Positions 1 to 5,240 of a stretch of 7,062 bases of DNA are shown piece by piece (position 1 is the first letter of the stretch; each line of letters begins with the position of its first letter). This DNA comes from an uncultured Eubacteriales bacterium. GTDB lineage: Bacteria > Bacillota_A > Clostridia > Oscillospirales > Oscillospiraceae. The stretch spans positions 1 through 7,062 of the forward strand of contig CASTQR010000085.1 of the NCBI GenBank assembly GCA_949451265.1, read 5' to 3'. The notes under the pieces are model-generated. The model was not told the DNA's origin and did not search any database. It saw nothing but the letters and a program-made list of their open reading frames with translations. The translations under genes and the position numbers were made by a program.

Positions 1-2138
1 GACGCCGCCTCCCGGCGGGCCAGCAGCTCGTTCAGCACGTGTTCGGTGGGCTCCGCCCCTTCCTCCAGCCAGAGGGCAATCACCAAGCCCGTGCCCATGC
101 GGAACAGGTCGGGGATCTCCGTCCCCTCCAGCGTCCAGGCAGAGAAGGCGGGGAGGGTCTGCCGGGTGAGCAGGTCCGCCGCCGTCCAGGGCCGGAAGCG
201 CAGGGGGAGCGTCCGCGCCTCTCCCGCCCGCAGCTCCACCTCGCGCCGGGAGGCAAGCTGGTCGCCGCTGGGCAGGCGGACGGTGGTGATCAGCCGGTAG
301 CGGCCTTGGGCCAGGACCAGCGTCAGTACGCCGTCCGTCCAATTTTCCGCCGGGGACAACCGCCGCCAGCCCTCCCCTGTCCAGCGGGACAGGCTCCAGT
401 CCCGGCCCGCCGCCGGAGGGTCGCCGTTGGGACAGGTCAGGCGCAGCGTCCCCGTCCCCTCCGGAAGCACGGGGCGGAAACCGCCCGCTGTCCAGTACTC
501 CGGCACGCCGTCCAGGGGGCGCAGGCGGGCGGGGATGCCCAGCGTCCGCAGGGCCGCCACCCACAGCAGACGGCGGCTTTTCTCATCGCACGCGCCCGCT
601 TCCAGCGCGGCCTGGGGCGTCCACCAGAGACGGTGGCAGTTGTCGGGGCTGTCCGTCAGCAGTCCCCGCAGTTCGTGCCAGAGTTGGGTGGGATCGTCAG
701 TTCGATCCCGCAGCCAACGGGACAGAGGGCCCCGCCAGGGGGCGATCCGCTCCAGCCCCATGCGGGGGCAGGCGGTATAGGCCCAGTAGATTTCCTTGGG
801 CACGTCCGGTTTCCGGGGCGGCAAGTATGTAAAGTGATCTTCCAGTACAGCGCATGTCATATCCCGGAAATCTTTGTCGGAAAGGGTACGTACCAGCCGT
901 TCCCGATCCGCGCCCCCTGCCCTGTTGAGGAACTGCTCCAGCTCCCCCCAATTCCCCCGCGCCTTTTGCCGCAGATCCCCCCAATCTGGCCGCACGGGAA
1001 CAGAGCACATACCAAAGCGGGCCTGACGGAGTTCATCCGCCTGCCGCCGCACTTCCGCTCGCTGCGCCTTGTCCTCCCGGCTGAGGACGGCGGGGGCGGG
1101 GCGGCTCTCCGCCGGGGCGTGGAAATCGAAGTCTGTCCAGGGTGCGTCCCCCTCTGCCGGGGGCTTTAAGGCCAGAGTGATCCCTTCCGGGCCGCAGTCC
1201 CCTTCCGCCCACAGTTTTCCCAGACGGGCGGTCACGTGGACAGTGCCCTTTCCCAGCATCGCCTGGGCTGTCCCCTGTTCGTCCGCCGTGAGGACGGCGA
1301 TGGTGCGGGACGCCGCCTCGTTAAGGATTTGCAAATGAAATTCCGCTCCCGGACAGGGCGAGCCGTCCGCCTCCGCCCAGAAGGTACGCCTCCGCGCGTC
1401 CCCATACCGGGCGGTCTGGTTCAGCCAGGTGACCCCGTCCCGGGTGCCCAGCACCTCCTCCCCGGTCAGGCCCTCCGCCCCGCCGAACACCCGGCTGTGA
1501 ATCAGAACCGCCCGGGAGGCGGAGGTGGTGAACCATCCCTGGTCCAGCACCGGCTCCGGCTCACAGGCCCCCAGGAACCGCCATTGGCCATCGCACAGCG
1601 CCTCCACCCAGGCGTGGTTGTCATCGCAGTGGGACCAGCGGGGGGCGTAGACCTGTCGGGCCGGGACACCCACGCTCCGCAGGGCGGACACCAGGAAGGC
1701 CGACTCCTCCCCGCACCGTCCGCTACCGCAGCGGTACACCGTCAAAGGGGAGGCGGTGCGCTCGTCCTGGGCCTGGTAGGTGGCGCATTCCCGGCACCAG
1801 CGGTTTACCTCCTGGATCCGGGCCTCGCTGCCGGGGAGATCCTTCACGCGGGGCCAAAGCGCGTCAAAGAATGTCTGACGGTGGAAGGACAGATCCTCAT
1901 CGTTCACCCGTGGGAACAGCACGTAATGGGCAAAGACCGGCCAGTCCAGCGCCCCACACCAGGGGGCCGTCCTCCGGAGGAAAACGGCGTGGCGGGCGAA
2001 TTTGAGGAATAGTCCCGCCGGATAGCCGTACAGGTCGCTGGGCGGCAGGTGCTCCCGCAGGAACGCCATGGCCCGCCGCTCCTCCCCCGCCAGGGAGGAC
2101 ACCGCCGCCGTCCAGTCCGCCCGCTCGAACTCACGCAT
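1..2138 (-). CDS. Transglutaminase-like domain protein, C-terminal end outside window
   Basis: The frame is open from an ATG at 2138 down to base 1, giving 712 codons with no stop, so the gene is partial at its C-terminus. The start is supported by AAAGGAGG seven bases upstream and by a promoter just beyond it. There is no signal peptide or membrane segment, so the protein is probably cytoplasmic. Residues 76-200 carry a transglutaminase-like core: RVNDEDL (77-83), then RCGEES with likely nucleophile Cys142, GVPAR (157-161), DDNHAWVE with likely His175, and FLGACEPEP (188-196), where Glu193 sits at the usual Asp position. A beta-rich region follows (about 255-330). Residues 456-549 look like a second, degenerate copy of the fold, with LGIPARL but no Cys at the nucleophile position. 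The tail (about 665-705) contains EPTEHVLNEL. Bacterial members of this superfamily are mostly peptidases or hydrolases rather than cross-linkers. The substrate is unknown. Confidence 0.88.
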   Translation of the reverse strand, partial: MREFERADWTAAVSSLAGEERRAMAFLREHLPPSDLYGYPAGLFLKFARHAVFLRRTAPWCGALDWPVFAHYVLFPRVNDEDLSFHRQTFFDALWPRVKDLPGSEARIQEVNRWCRECATYQAQDERTASPLTVYRCGSGRCGEESAFLVSALRSVGVPARQVYAPRWSHCDDNHAWVEALCDGQWRFLGACEPEPVLDQGWFTTSASRAVLIHSRVFGGAEGLTGEEVLGTRDGVTWLNQTARYGDARRRTFWAEADGSPCPGAEFHLQILNEAASRTIAVLTADEQGTAQAMLGKGTVHVTARLGKLWAEGDCGPEGITLALKPPAEGDAPWTDFDFHAPAESRPAPAVLSREDKAQRAEVRRQADELRQARFGMCSVPVRPDWGDLRQKARGNWGELEQFLNRAGGADRERLVRTLSDKDFRDMTCAVLEDHFTYLPPRKPDVPKEIYWAYTACPRMGLERIAPWRGPLSRWLRDRTDDPTQLWHELRGLLTDSPDNCHRLWWTPQAALEAGACDEKSRRLLWVAALRTLGIPARLRPLDGVPEYWTAGGFRPVLPEGTGTLRLTCPNGDPPAAGRDWSLSRWTGEGWRRLSPAENWTDGVLTLVLAQGRYRLITTVRLPSGDQLASRREVELRAGEARTLPLRFRPWTAADLLTRQTLPAFSAWTLEGTEIPDLFRMGTGLVIALWLEEGAEPTEHVLNELLARREAA

Positions 2139-2144
2139 GATCCC

Positions 2145-2152
2145 ACCTCCTT
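2145..2152 (-). promoter_or_regulatory. Ribosome binding site of the transglutaminase-like gene
   Basis: On the minus strand this reads AAGGAGGT, close to a full anti-16S match, with six bases between it and the ATG at 2136-2138. It fixes the start codon of the left-edge gene. The predicted transcription start is near 2154, so the RBS would lie almost at the 5' end of the mRNA. Confidence 0.85.
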
Positions 2153-2160
2153 TTTCCCCC

Positions 2161-2189
2161 ATTATACCGGGAACGCCGCCCCCTGGCAA
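2161..2189 (-). promoter_or_regulatory. Promoter of the transglutaminase-like gene
   Basis: On the minus strand the -35 is TTGCCA (2184-2189, 5 of 6 consensus), followed by a 17-bp spacer and a perfect TATAAT -10 (2161-2166). The predicted start is around 2154, giving a 5' leader of only about 16 nt. It is arranged back to back with the cutC promoter, the two -35 boxes being separated by 3 bp. Confidence 0.8.
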
Positions 2190-2192
2190 GCC

Positions 2193-2222
2193 TTGACATA
2201 TCCGGGGGCGGGCCGCTATAAT
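2193..2222 (+). promoter_or_regulatory. Consensus sigma-A promoter of cutC
   Basis: TTGACA (2193-2198), an 18-bp spacer and TATAAT (2217-2222): both hexamers are perfect consensus. Transcription should begin near 2229, leaving a leader of about 24 nt that contains AGGAGGT (2239-2245), seven bases before the ATG. This indicates strong basal expression with no room for a long regulatory leader. Confidence 0.88.
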
Positions 2223-2252
2223 AGGCGCAACAACATACAGGAGGTGCGGCGT

Positions 2253-3005
2253 ATGAGCCGGGTATTGCTGGAGGTCTGCTGCGGCAGCGCAGACGATGTC
2301 ATCGAGGCCCACAAGGCGGGGGCTGACCGGGTGGAGCTGAACAGCGACCTGTTCCACGGGGGACTGACCCCCACGCTGGGGGAGCTGATCGTGGCCAAGC
2401 GGGAGACGGGGATGAAGCTCATGGCCATGGTGCGTCCCAGGGAGGGCGGCTTTTGCTATACGCAGGCGGAGTTCGACACGGCAGTGGAGGACGCCAAGCT
2501 GCTGCTGGCCCACGGGGCGGACGGGCTGGTGTTCGGCTTCCTCCATGAGGACGGCACGCTGGACGTGGAGCGCACCCGTGTGCTGGCGGAGCTGGCCCAG
2601 GGCGCGGGAAAGGAATCCGTGTTCCACCGGGCCGTCGACGTGGTTCCGGACTGGCGGGCGGCGCTGGATCAGCTCATTGGGCTGGGGATCACACGGGTGC
2701 TTACCAGCGGGCAGGAACCGGACGTATCCCTGGGTACGGACACGGTGCGGGACATGATCTCCTACGCCGCGGGGCGCATTGAGATCCTGCCCGGCGCAGG
2801 GATCACCGCCCGGAACATGGATCGGATCATTTCTGAGACAGGCTGTTCCCAGATCCATCTGGCCGCCCACCGGGAGCTGTCCGACCCCTCCACCCGGAAC
2901 AACCGGGCCATCTTCTATGGCGGCTGCCTCTATCCGCCGGAGGATCGCTTCAAGGTTATCGATCACGATTACATCGGCGGCATGGTATCCCGGCTGAACA
3001 AGTGA
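2253..3005 (+). CDS. cutC: CutC family protein (copper homeostasis-type TIM barrel)
   Basis: A 250-residue protein matching the usual CutC length (about 200-250). Recognisable family motifs run in order: LLEVCCGS (5-12), GADRVELNS (23-31), GGLTPTLG (36-43), MAMVRPREGGFCY (57-69), DGLVFGFLHEDGTLD (90-104), FHRAVD (124-129), LTSGQ (150-154), LPGAGIT (179-185) and QIHLAA (200-205). The ATG at 2253 is chosen over an upstream in-frame ATG at 2049 because AGGAGGT lies seven bases before it and the promoter lies between the two. CutC is a cytoplasmic TIM-barrel protein historically linked to copper tolerance. That role is doubtful: in E. coli the phenotype was traced to the sRNA MicL encoded in the cutC locus. 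It is unrelated to choline TMA-lyase, also called CutC. It is a single-gene transcription unit, with its own promoter and terminator. Its true biochemical role is open. Confidence 0.95.
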   Translation: MSRVLLEVCCGSADDVIEAHKAGADRVELNSDLFHGGLTPTLGELIVAKRETGMKLMAMVRPREGGFCYTQAEFDTAVEDAKLLLAHGADGLVFGFLHEDGTLDVERTRVLAELAQGAGKESVFHRAVDVVPDWRAALDQLIGLGITRVLTSGQEPDVSLGTDTVRDMISYAAGRIEILPGAGITARNMDRIISETGCSQIHLAAHRELSDPSTRNNRAIFYGGCLYPPEDRFKVIDHDYIGGMVSRLNK

Positions 3006-3018
3006 ATTGACGACAGGG

Positions 3019-3050
3019 GTGCCGGATTCTGGAAATCCGGCGCTCTTTTT
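3019..3050 (+). terminator. Intrinsic terminator after cutC
   Basis: A 10-bp stem (GTGCCGGATT, 3019-3028, with AATCCGGCGC, 3034-3043; one U-G pair) closes a 5-nt loop and is followed by TCTTTTT. It begins 14 bases after the cutC stop and separates cutC from the MATE promoter, whose -35 begins six bases downstream. Confidence 0.9.
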
Positions 3051-3055
3051 GCCCC

Positions 3056-3084
3056 TTGACAAGGGCGAAAAATGGGGATAAGAT
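3056..3084 (+). promoter_or_regulatory. Promoter of the MATE-marR operon
   Basis: Perfect TTGACA -35 (3056-3061), a 17-bp spacer and a weaker TAAGAT -10 (3079-3084, 4 of 6). Transcription would start near 3091, about 48 nt before the MATE ATG. A strong -35 with a weak -10, plus palindromes over the start region, suits a promoter controlled by the downstream MarR protein. Confidence 0.7.
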
Positions 3085-3092
3085 ACAGTATC
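3082..3092 (+). promoter_or_regulatory. Palindrome overlapping the -10 and start site
   Basis: GATACaGTATC is a perfect 5+1+5 inverted repeat. It overlaps the end of the -10 box and the predicted transcription start, a position where a bound repressor would block RNA polymerase. It is short for a MarR operator (usually about 16-20 bp), so it may be chance or part of a composite site. Confidence 0.35.
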
Positions 3093-3102
3093 AGATAAAA
3101 CA

Positions 3103-3116
3103 GTTGCAGCTGAAAC
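3103..3116 (+). promoter_or_regulatory. Candidate MarR operator in the MATE leader
   Basis: GTTGCAGCTGAAAC is a 14-bp inverted repeat with 6 of 7 pairs matching. The half-site AGTTGCA on its left resembles half-sites seen in MarR-family operators of Firmicutes, though that comparison is from memory. It lies 12 to 25 bases after the predicted transcription start. An overlapping imperfect palindrome, CAGTTGCAGCTG, occupies 3101-3112. Autoregulation by the co-transcribed MarR gene is the inferred role. Confidence 0.45.
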
Positions 3117-3138
3117 GATAAATGGAGGCTTCCTATTC

Positions 3139-4575
3139 ATGGCAGACACAGACAAGGCAAGACAGCAGCAGCGGGAGGATATGATGCTCCGGGGTTCCCT
3201 CCCCAAGGTGATCACCAAGATGGCCCTGCCCTCCATCATCTCCTTCCTCATCACATCCATCTACAATCTGGCGGACACCTATTTCGTCAGCGACCTGGGG
3301 GAGAGCGCCCAGGCGGCCATCAGCGTCAACGCCTCCCTGGACCAGATCATTATGATGGCGGGCTCCATGCTGGCGGTGGGGGCCGCCAGCTACATCTCCC
3401 GGCTGCTGGGGGCCAAGGACAAGGATAAGGCCAACCAGGTGCTGTCCACCGCCTTTTTCACCGCTATGATCTTCGGCGGGATTGTCACCCTGTTGGGGGT
3501 AACCTTCATGCACCCCATGGTGCGGCTGCTGGGAGCCACCGACACCTGCGAGCAGTTCGCCGTGGAGTACGCCACCTATGTGCTGCTGGTGGCCCCCTTC
3601 ATGGCGGCGAATTTTGTGATGAACCAGTGCCTCCGGGCGGAGGGCAGCGCCCTGCTGTCCATGGTGGGCATGGGCTTCGGCGGAATTTTGAATTGCTTCC
3701 TGGACCCCATCTTCATCTTTAACCTGGACATGGGGGTGGCGGGCGCGTCCCTGGCTACCGCCATCTCCAAGCTGGTGAGCTTCGCCATCCTGGTGTTCCC
3801 CTACCTCACCCGGCGCAGCGTCCTCCATCTGACCATCCGCAAATTCCGCCCCACCAGGGACATTGTCACCCAGGTCGTCACCGTGGGCTCCTCCTCCATG
3901 TTCCGCTCGGGGCTGGCGGTGGTGTCCGCCATTGTGCTGAACAACATCGCGGGTCAGATCTCCGACGCGGTGCTGGCGGGCGTGGGCGTGTCCACCAAGG
4001 TGATGATGTTCCCCTTCGGCGTGATTTTGGGCTTCGGCACCGGCTTCCAGCCCGTGGCGGGCTTCAACTGGGGGGCCAAACGGTACGACCGGGTGAAGGA
4101 GAGCTACCGCTTCGCCTCCCGCGCGGCCATTTTGGGGGCGCTGGCCATGGGGCTCACCCTGGCGGCGCTGGCCGATCCCCTCATTGGGCTGTTCGCCAAG
4201 TCCGACCAGTCCGCTGAAATGCTGGCAGTGGGGGCGCTGTGCATCCGCCTGCAATGCCTCGCCCTGCCCATACACGGCTGGGTAGCGGTGGTGAATATGT
4301 TCTGCGCGGGGCTGGGCAACGCCCGAGGGGCGCTGCTGCTGTCCACCTCCCGGCAGGGCACCTGCTTCCTGCCCATCGTCTACCCTATGGCGTGGCTGTG
4401 GGGGGCCAACGGCGTAGCCGCCGTCCAGGCGGTGGCGGACGTGCTGACCCTGCTGCTGGCGGTGCCCCTGATCCGCCGGGTGAACGCCCGCATCCAGGCC
4501 GCGGCGGACGCCCAGGCCGCGGCGGACGCCCAGGCCGCGGAGTCCCCCGCTGAGACCGGAGGTGAGGCGGCGTGA
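3139..4575 (+). CDS. MATE family multidrug/sodium efflux transporter
   Basis: A 478-residue membrane protein of normal MATE length (about 450-480) with hydrophobic segments throughout, consistent with 12 transmembrane helices in two homologous halves. Visible features: ALPSIISFLITSIYNLADTYFV (29-50) in the first helix, GAASYISRLLGAKD (81-94), NQCLRAEGS (162-170), LDPIFIF (188-194), and in the second half GFGTGFQPVAGFNWGAKRYDRVK (298-320). The family exports cationic drugs or toxins in exchange for Na+ or H+ across the cytoplasmic membrane; this protein's substrate cannot be told from sequence. The start is supported by GGAGG (3124-3128) ten bases upstream. The C-terminal cytoplasmic tail carries an Ala-rich hexapeptide repeat (from Gln453). 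The stop overlaps the marR start by four bases, so the two are translationally coupled in one operon. Confidence 0.95.
   Translation: MADTDKARQQQREDMMLRGSLPKVITKMALPSIISFLITSIYNLADTYFVSDLGESAQAAISVNASLDQIIMMAGSMLAVGAASYISRLLGAKDKDKANQVLSTAFFTAMIFGGIVTLLGVTFMHPMVRLLGATDTCEQFAVEYATYVLLVAPFMAANFVMNQCLRAEGSALLSMVGMGFGGILNCFLDPIFIFNLDMGVAGASLATAISKLVSFAILVFPYLTRRSVLHLTIRKFRPTRDIVTQVVTVGSSSMFRSGLAVVSAIVLNNIAGQISDAVLAGVGVSTKVMMFPFGVILGFGTGFQPVAGFNWGAKRYDRVKESYRFASRAAILGALAMGLTLAALADPLIGLFAKSDQSAEMLAVGALCIRLQCLALPIHGWVAVVNMFCAGLGNARGALLLSTSRQGTCFLPIVYPMAWLWGANGVAAVQAVADVLTLLLAVPLIRRVNARIQAAADAQAAADAQAAESPAETGGEAA
4495..4539 (+). repeat. 18-bp tandem repeat in the MATE C-terminal tail
   Basis: The 18-bp unit CAGGCCGCGGCGGACGCC occurs twice exactly (4495-4512, 4513-4530), followed by a 9-bp partial copy (4531-4539). 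It is in frame and encodes QAAADA-QAAADA-QAA. Since 18 is a multiple of three, changes in copy number would only lengthen or shorten the predicted cytoplasmic tail. Confidence 0.95.
4558..4563 (+). promoter_or_regulatory. Ribosome binding site for the marR GTG start
   Basis: GGAGGT lies eight bases before GTG (4572-4574), inside the last codons of the MATE gene. It supports the non-ATG start and a 4-bp GTGA overlap with the MATE stop codon, typical of translational coupling. Confidence 0.85.
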
Positions 4576-5003
4576 CCGATCCCGTACTGTCCAGCCTGCT
4601 GCGGATCAACCGGCAGCGGATCAAGGCCCTGCGCCGCGATGCCCTCAACCCAAACGGCTATGTGGGGGCCATGCACCTGATTGTGCTGTACATCGGGCGC
4701 AACCCCGGCGCCAGCCAGGAGGACGTGGTAGACTACTTCGCCCTGGACAAGGCCAGCGTGGCTCGGGGCGCCCGGCGGCTGGAGGAGCTGGGCCATCTGC
4801 GCCGGGAGCAGGATCCGGACGACCGGCGGCAATACCGCCTCTTTCTCACGGAGAGGGGACAGGAGATGCGCCGGGTGATCGACCGGGCCCACCTGGACTT
4901 TCAGCGGCAGCTCTCTCGGGGCGTCTCTCCGGAGGACTGGGCCCAATTGGCCATCCTGCTGGGGCGGCTGGAGGAAAACTGCGGGCGGGAAGCGGACGGT
5001 TGA
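4572..5003 (+). CDS. MarR family transcriptional regulator
   Basis: A 143-residue protein of usual MarR length with the winged helix-turn-helix in the middle. Residues 47-72 (ASQEDVVDYFALDKASVARGARRLEE, shown in part as ASQEDV and ASVARGARRLEE) form the recognition HTH. GHLRREQDPDDRRQYRLFLT (74-93) is the wing with the family's characteristic D-x-R motif, followed by LTERG (92-96). The flanking N- and C-terminal helices are the expected dimerisation region. MarR proteins bind palindromic operators as dimers and usually release DNA on binding small phenolic or drug-like ligands. The 4-bp overlap with the MATE gene makes it the likely local regulator, acting on palindromes near 3082-3116. The stop codon TGA is embedded in the -35 box of the next promoter. 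Target and ligand are inferred, not shown. Confidence 0.93.
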   Translation: MTDPVLSSLLRINRQRIKALRRDALNPNGYVGAMHLIVLYIGRNPGASQEDVVDYFALDKASVARGARRLEELGHLRREQDPDDRRQYRLFLTERGQEMRRVIDRAHLDFQRQLSRGVSPEDWAQLAILLGRLEENCGREADG

Positions 5004-5028
5004 CAGCTCCCCTCTCCTGTGGTATACT
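5000..5028 (+). promoter_or_regulatory. Promoter of the ABC-F leader transcript
   Basis: TTGACA (5000-5005), a 17-bp spacer and TATACT (5023-5028, 5 of 6). Transcription should start near 5035. The -35 hexamer contains the marR stop codon (TGA, 5001-5003). No terminator separates marR from this promoter, so read-through from the MATE-marR operon would also pass through the leader. Confidence 0.85.
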
Positions 5029-5057
5029 GTCCCCATCAAACTGAAAAGGGTGAAAAG

Positions 5058-5069
5058 ATGCGCAAGTAA
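5058..5069 (+). CDS. Three-codon leader ORF Met-Arg-Lys-stop
   Basis: ATG CGC AAG TAA starts about 23 nt after the predicted transcription start. It is preceded by AAAGGGTG (5045-5052), a plausible though imperfect ribosome binding site five bases from the ATG. Codons 2 and 3 are both basic. Basic residues in very short nascent peptides are linked to drug-dependent stalling, as in the MRLR start of the ErmD leader. Its third base of codon 2 through just beyond the stop (5063-5073) forms one strand of the predicted 11-bp leader duplex, so translation and RNA folding are directly coupled. It is too short to be judged by homology; its translation is a prediction from position, RBS and structure. 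Confidence 0.6.
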   Translation: MRK

Positions 5070-5099
5070 GCTGAACTTCAAGCTGTGAACAAGAGACGG

Positions 5100-5118
5100 G
5101 GCCCATTCCGTATGGGCC
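5100..5118 (+). other. Leader hairpin 1
   Basis: GGCCCAT (5100-5106) and ATGGGCC (5112-5118) form a perfect 7-bp stem with a 5-nt loop. It is followed after five bases by TTTT (5122-5125). It lies inside the loop closed by the A-B duplex and is compatible with either leader state. It may act as a pause or a weak early terminator. Confidence 0.7.
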
Positions 5119-5153
5119 GATGTTTTCATGGCGCGAAGGGCGGCTTGCTTGAC

Positions 5154-5174
5154 CGGGGACATATCATGTCCCTG
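5154..5174 (+). other. Leader hairpin 2
   Basis: CGGGGACAT (5154-5162) pairs with ATGTCCCTG (5166-5174) over 9 bp with one G-U, closing a 3-nt loop, followed by CCTTTT. It is enclosed by the predicted antiterminator helix (5135-5143 with 5192-5200) and would stay folded in both states. It resembles a weak terminator or pause hairpin. Confidence 0.7.
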
Positions 5175-5189
5175 CCTTTTCGTCATGTG

Positions 5190-5221
5190 ATCCGCCTTTC
5201 CGCTGTGGAAGGCGGATTTTT
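5190..5221 (+). terminator. Regulated intrinsic terminator upstream of the ABC-F gene
   Basis: ATCCGCCTT (5190-5198) pairs with AAGGCGGAT (5209-5217). A bulged T and two further C-G pairs close a 5-nt loop, and the tail is TTTTT (5217-5221). It lies immediately before the ABC-F coding region, inside the same transcript, so it makes sense only as a conditional terminator. Its left arm is also the partner of the predicted antiterminator strand (5135-5143). Confidence 0.85.
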
Positions 5222-5227
5222 GATGGA

Positions 5228-5234
5228 AAGGAAG
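5228..5234 (+). promoter_or_regulatory. Ribosome binding site deciding the ABC-F start
   Basis: AAGGAAG, with AAGGA at 5228-5232, lies eight bases before the ATG at 5241. Two other in-frame ATGs are close, at 5223 and 5235. The one at 5235 is too near this site. The one at 5223 could only use AAGGCGG inside the terminator stem. The ATG at 5241 also gives the standard ABC N-terminus MLQVKNLTV. Confidence 0.7.
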
Positions 5235-5240
5235 ATGCGT

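Larger units (their letters stand above)
5035..5221 (+). promoter_or_regulatory. Predicted ribosome-mediated attenuator leader of the ABC-F gene
   Basis: The leader, about 205 nt from the predicted start to the ABC-F ATG, contains a three-codon ORF and alternative RNA folds read by eye. Segment A (5063-5073, within and just after the small ORF) can pair with segment B (5141-5151) over 11 contiguous base pairs including two G-U pairs. Segment C (5135-5143, GAAGGGCGG) overlaps B and can pair with 5192-5200 (CCGCCTTTC) over 9 bp with one G-U; this removes the left arm of the terminator at 5190-5221. In the model, a ribosome stalled on the small ORF by an antibiotic covers segment A, freeing C to form the antiterminator so the ABC-F gene is transcribed. 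Without a stall, A-B forms and the terminator folds. Drug-induced attenuation is known for other ABC-F genes such as vmlR of Bacillus subtilis and lmo0919 of Listeria. Folding energies were not calculated. Confidence 0.75.

Noticed and set aside
39..1169. Long plus-strand open frame of 376 codons
   Set aside because: It lies opposite the transglutaminase-like gene, is rich in Pro, Gly, Arg and Gln as GC-rich antisense frames are, has no ribosome binding site and shows no recognisable motif.
2049..2252. In-frame upstream start for cutC
   Set aside because: It would begin inside the divergent gene and upstream of the cutC promoter; the ATG at 2253 has AGGAGGT at ideal spacing.
3133..4275. Minus-strand open frame of 380 codons opposite the MATE gene
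   Set aside because: His/Gly/Gln-rich composition typical of an antisense shadow of a hydrophobic gene; the plus-strand MATE protein is unmistakable.
5063..5085. Local hairpin AGCT...AGCT around the leader ORF stop
   Set aside because: Only four pairs close before mismatches; the 11-bp long-range pairing with 5141-5151 is a much better partner for this segment.
5085..5240. In-frame N-terminal extension of the ABC-F protein from a GTG at 5085
   Set aside because: The 52 added codons run through three hairpins and a terminator, lack family resemblance and have no convincing ribosome binding site. The ATG at 5241 gives the standard ABC N-terminus.
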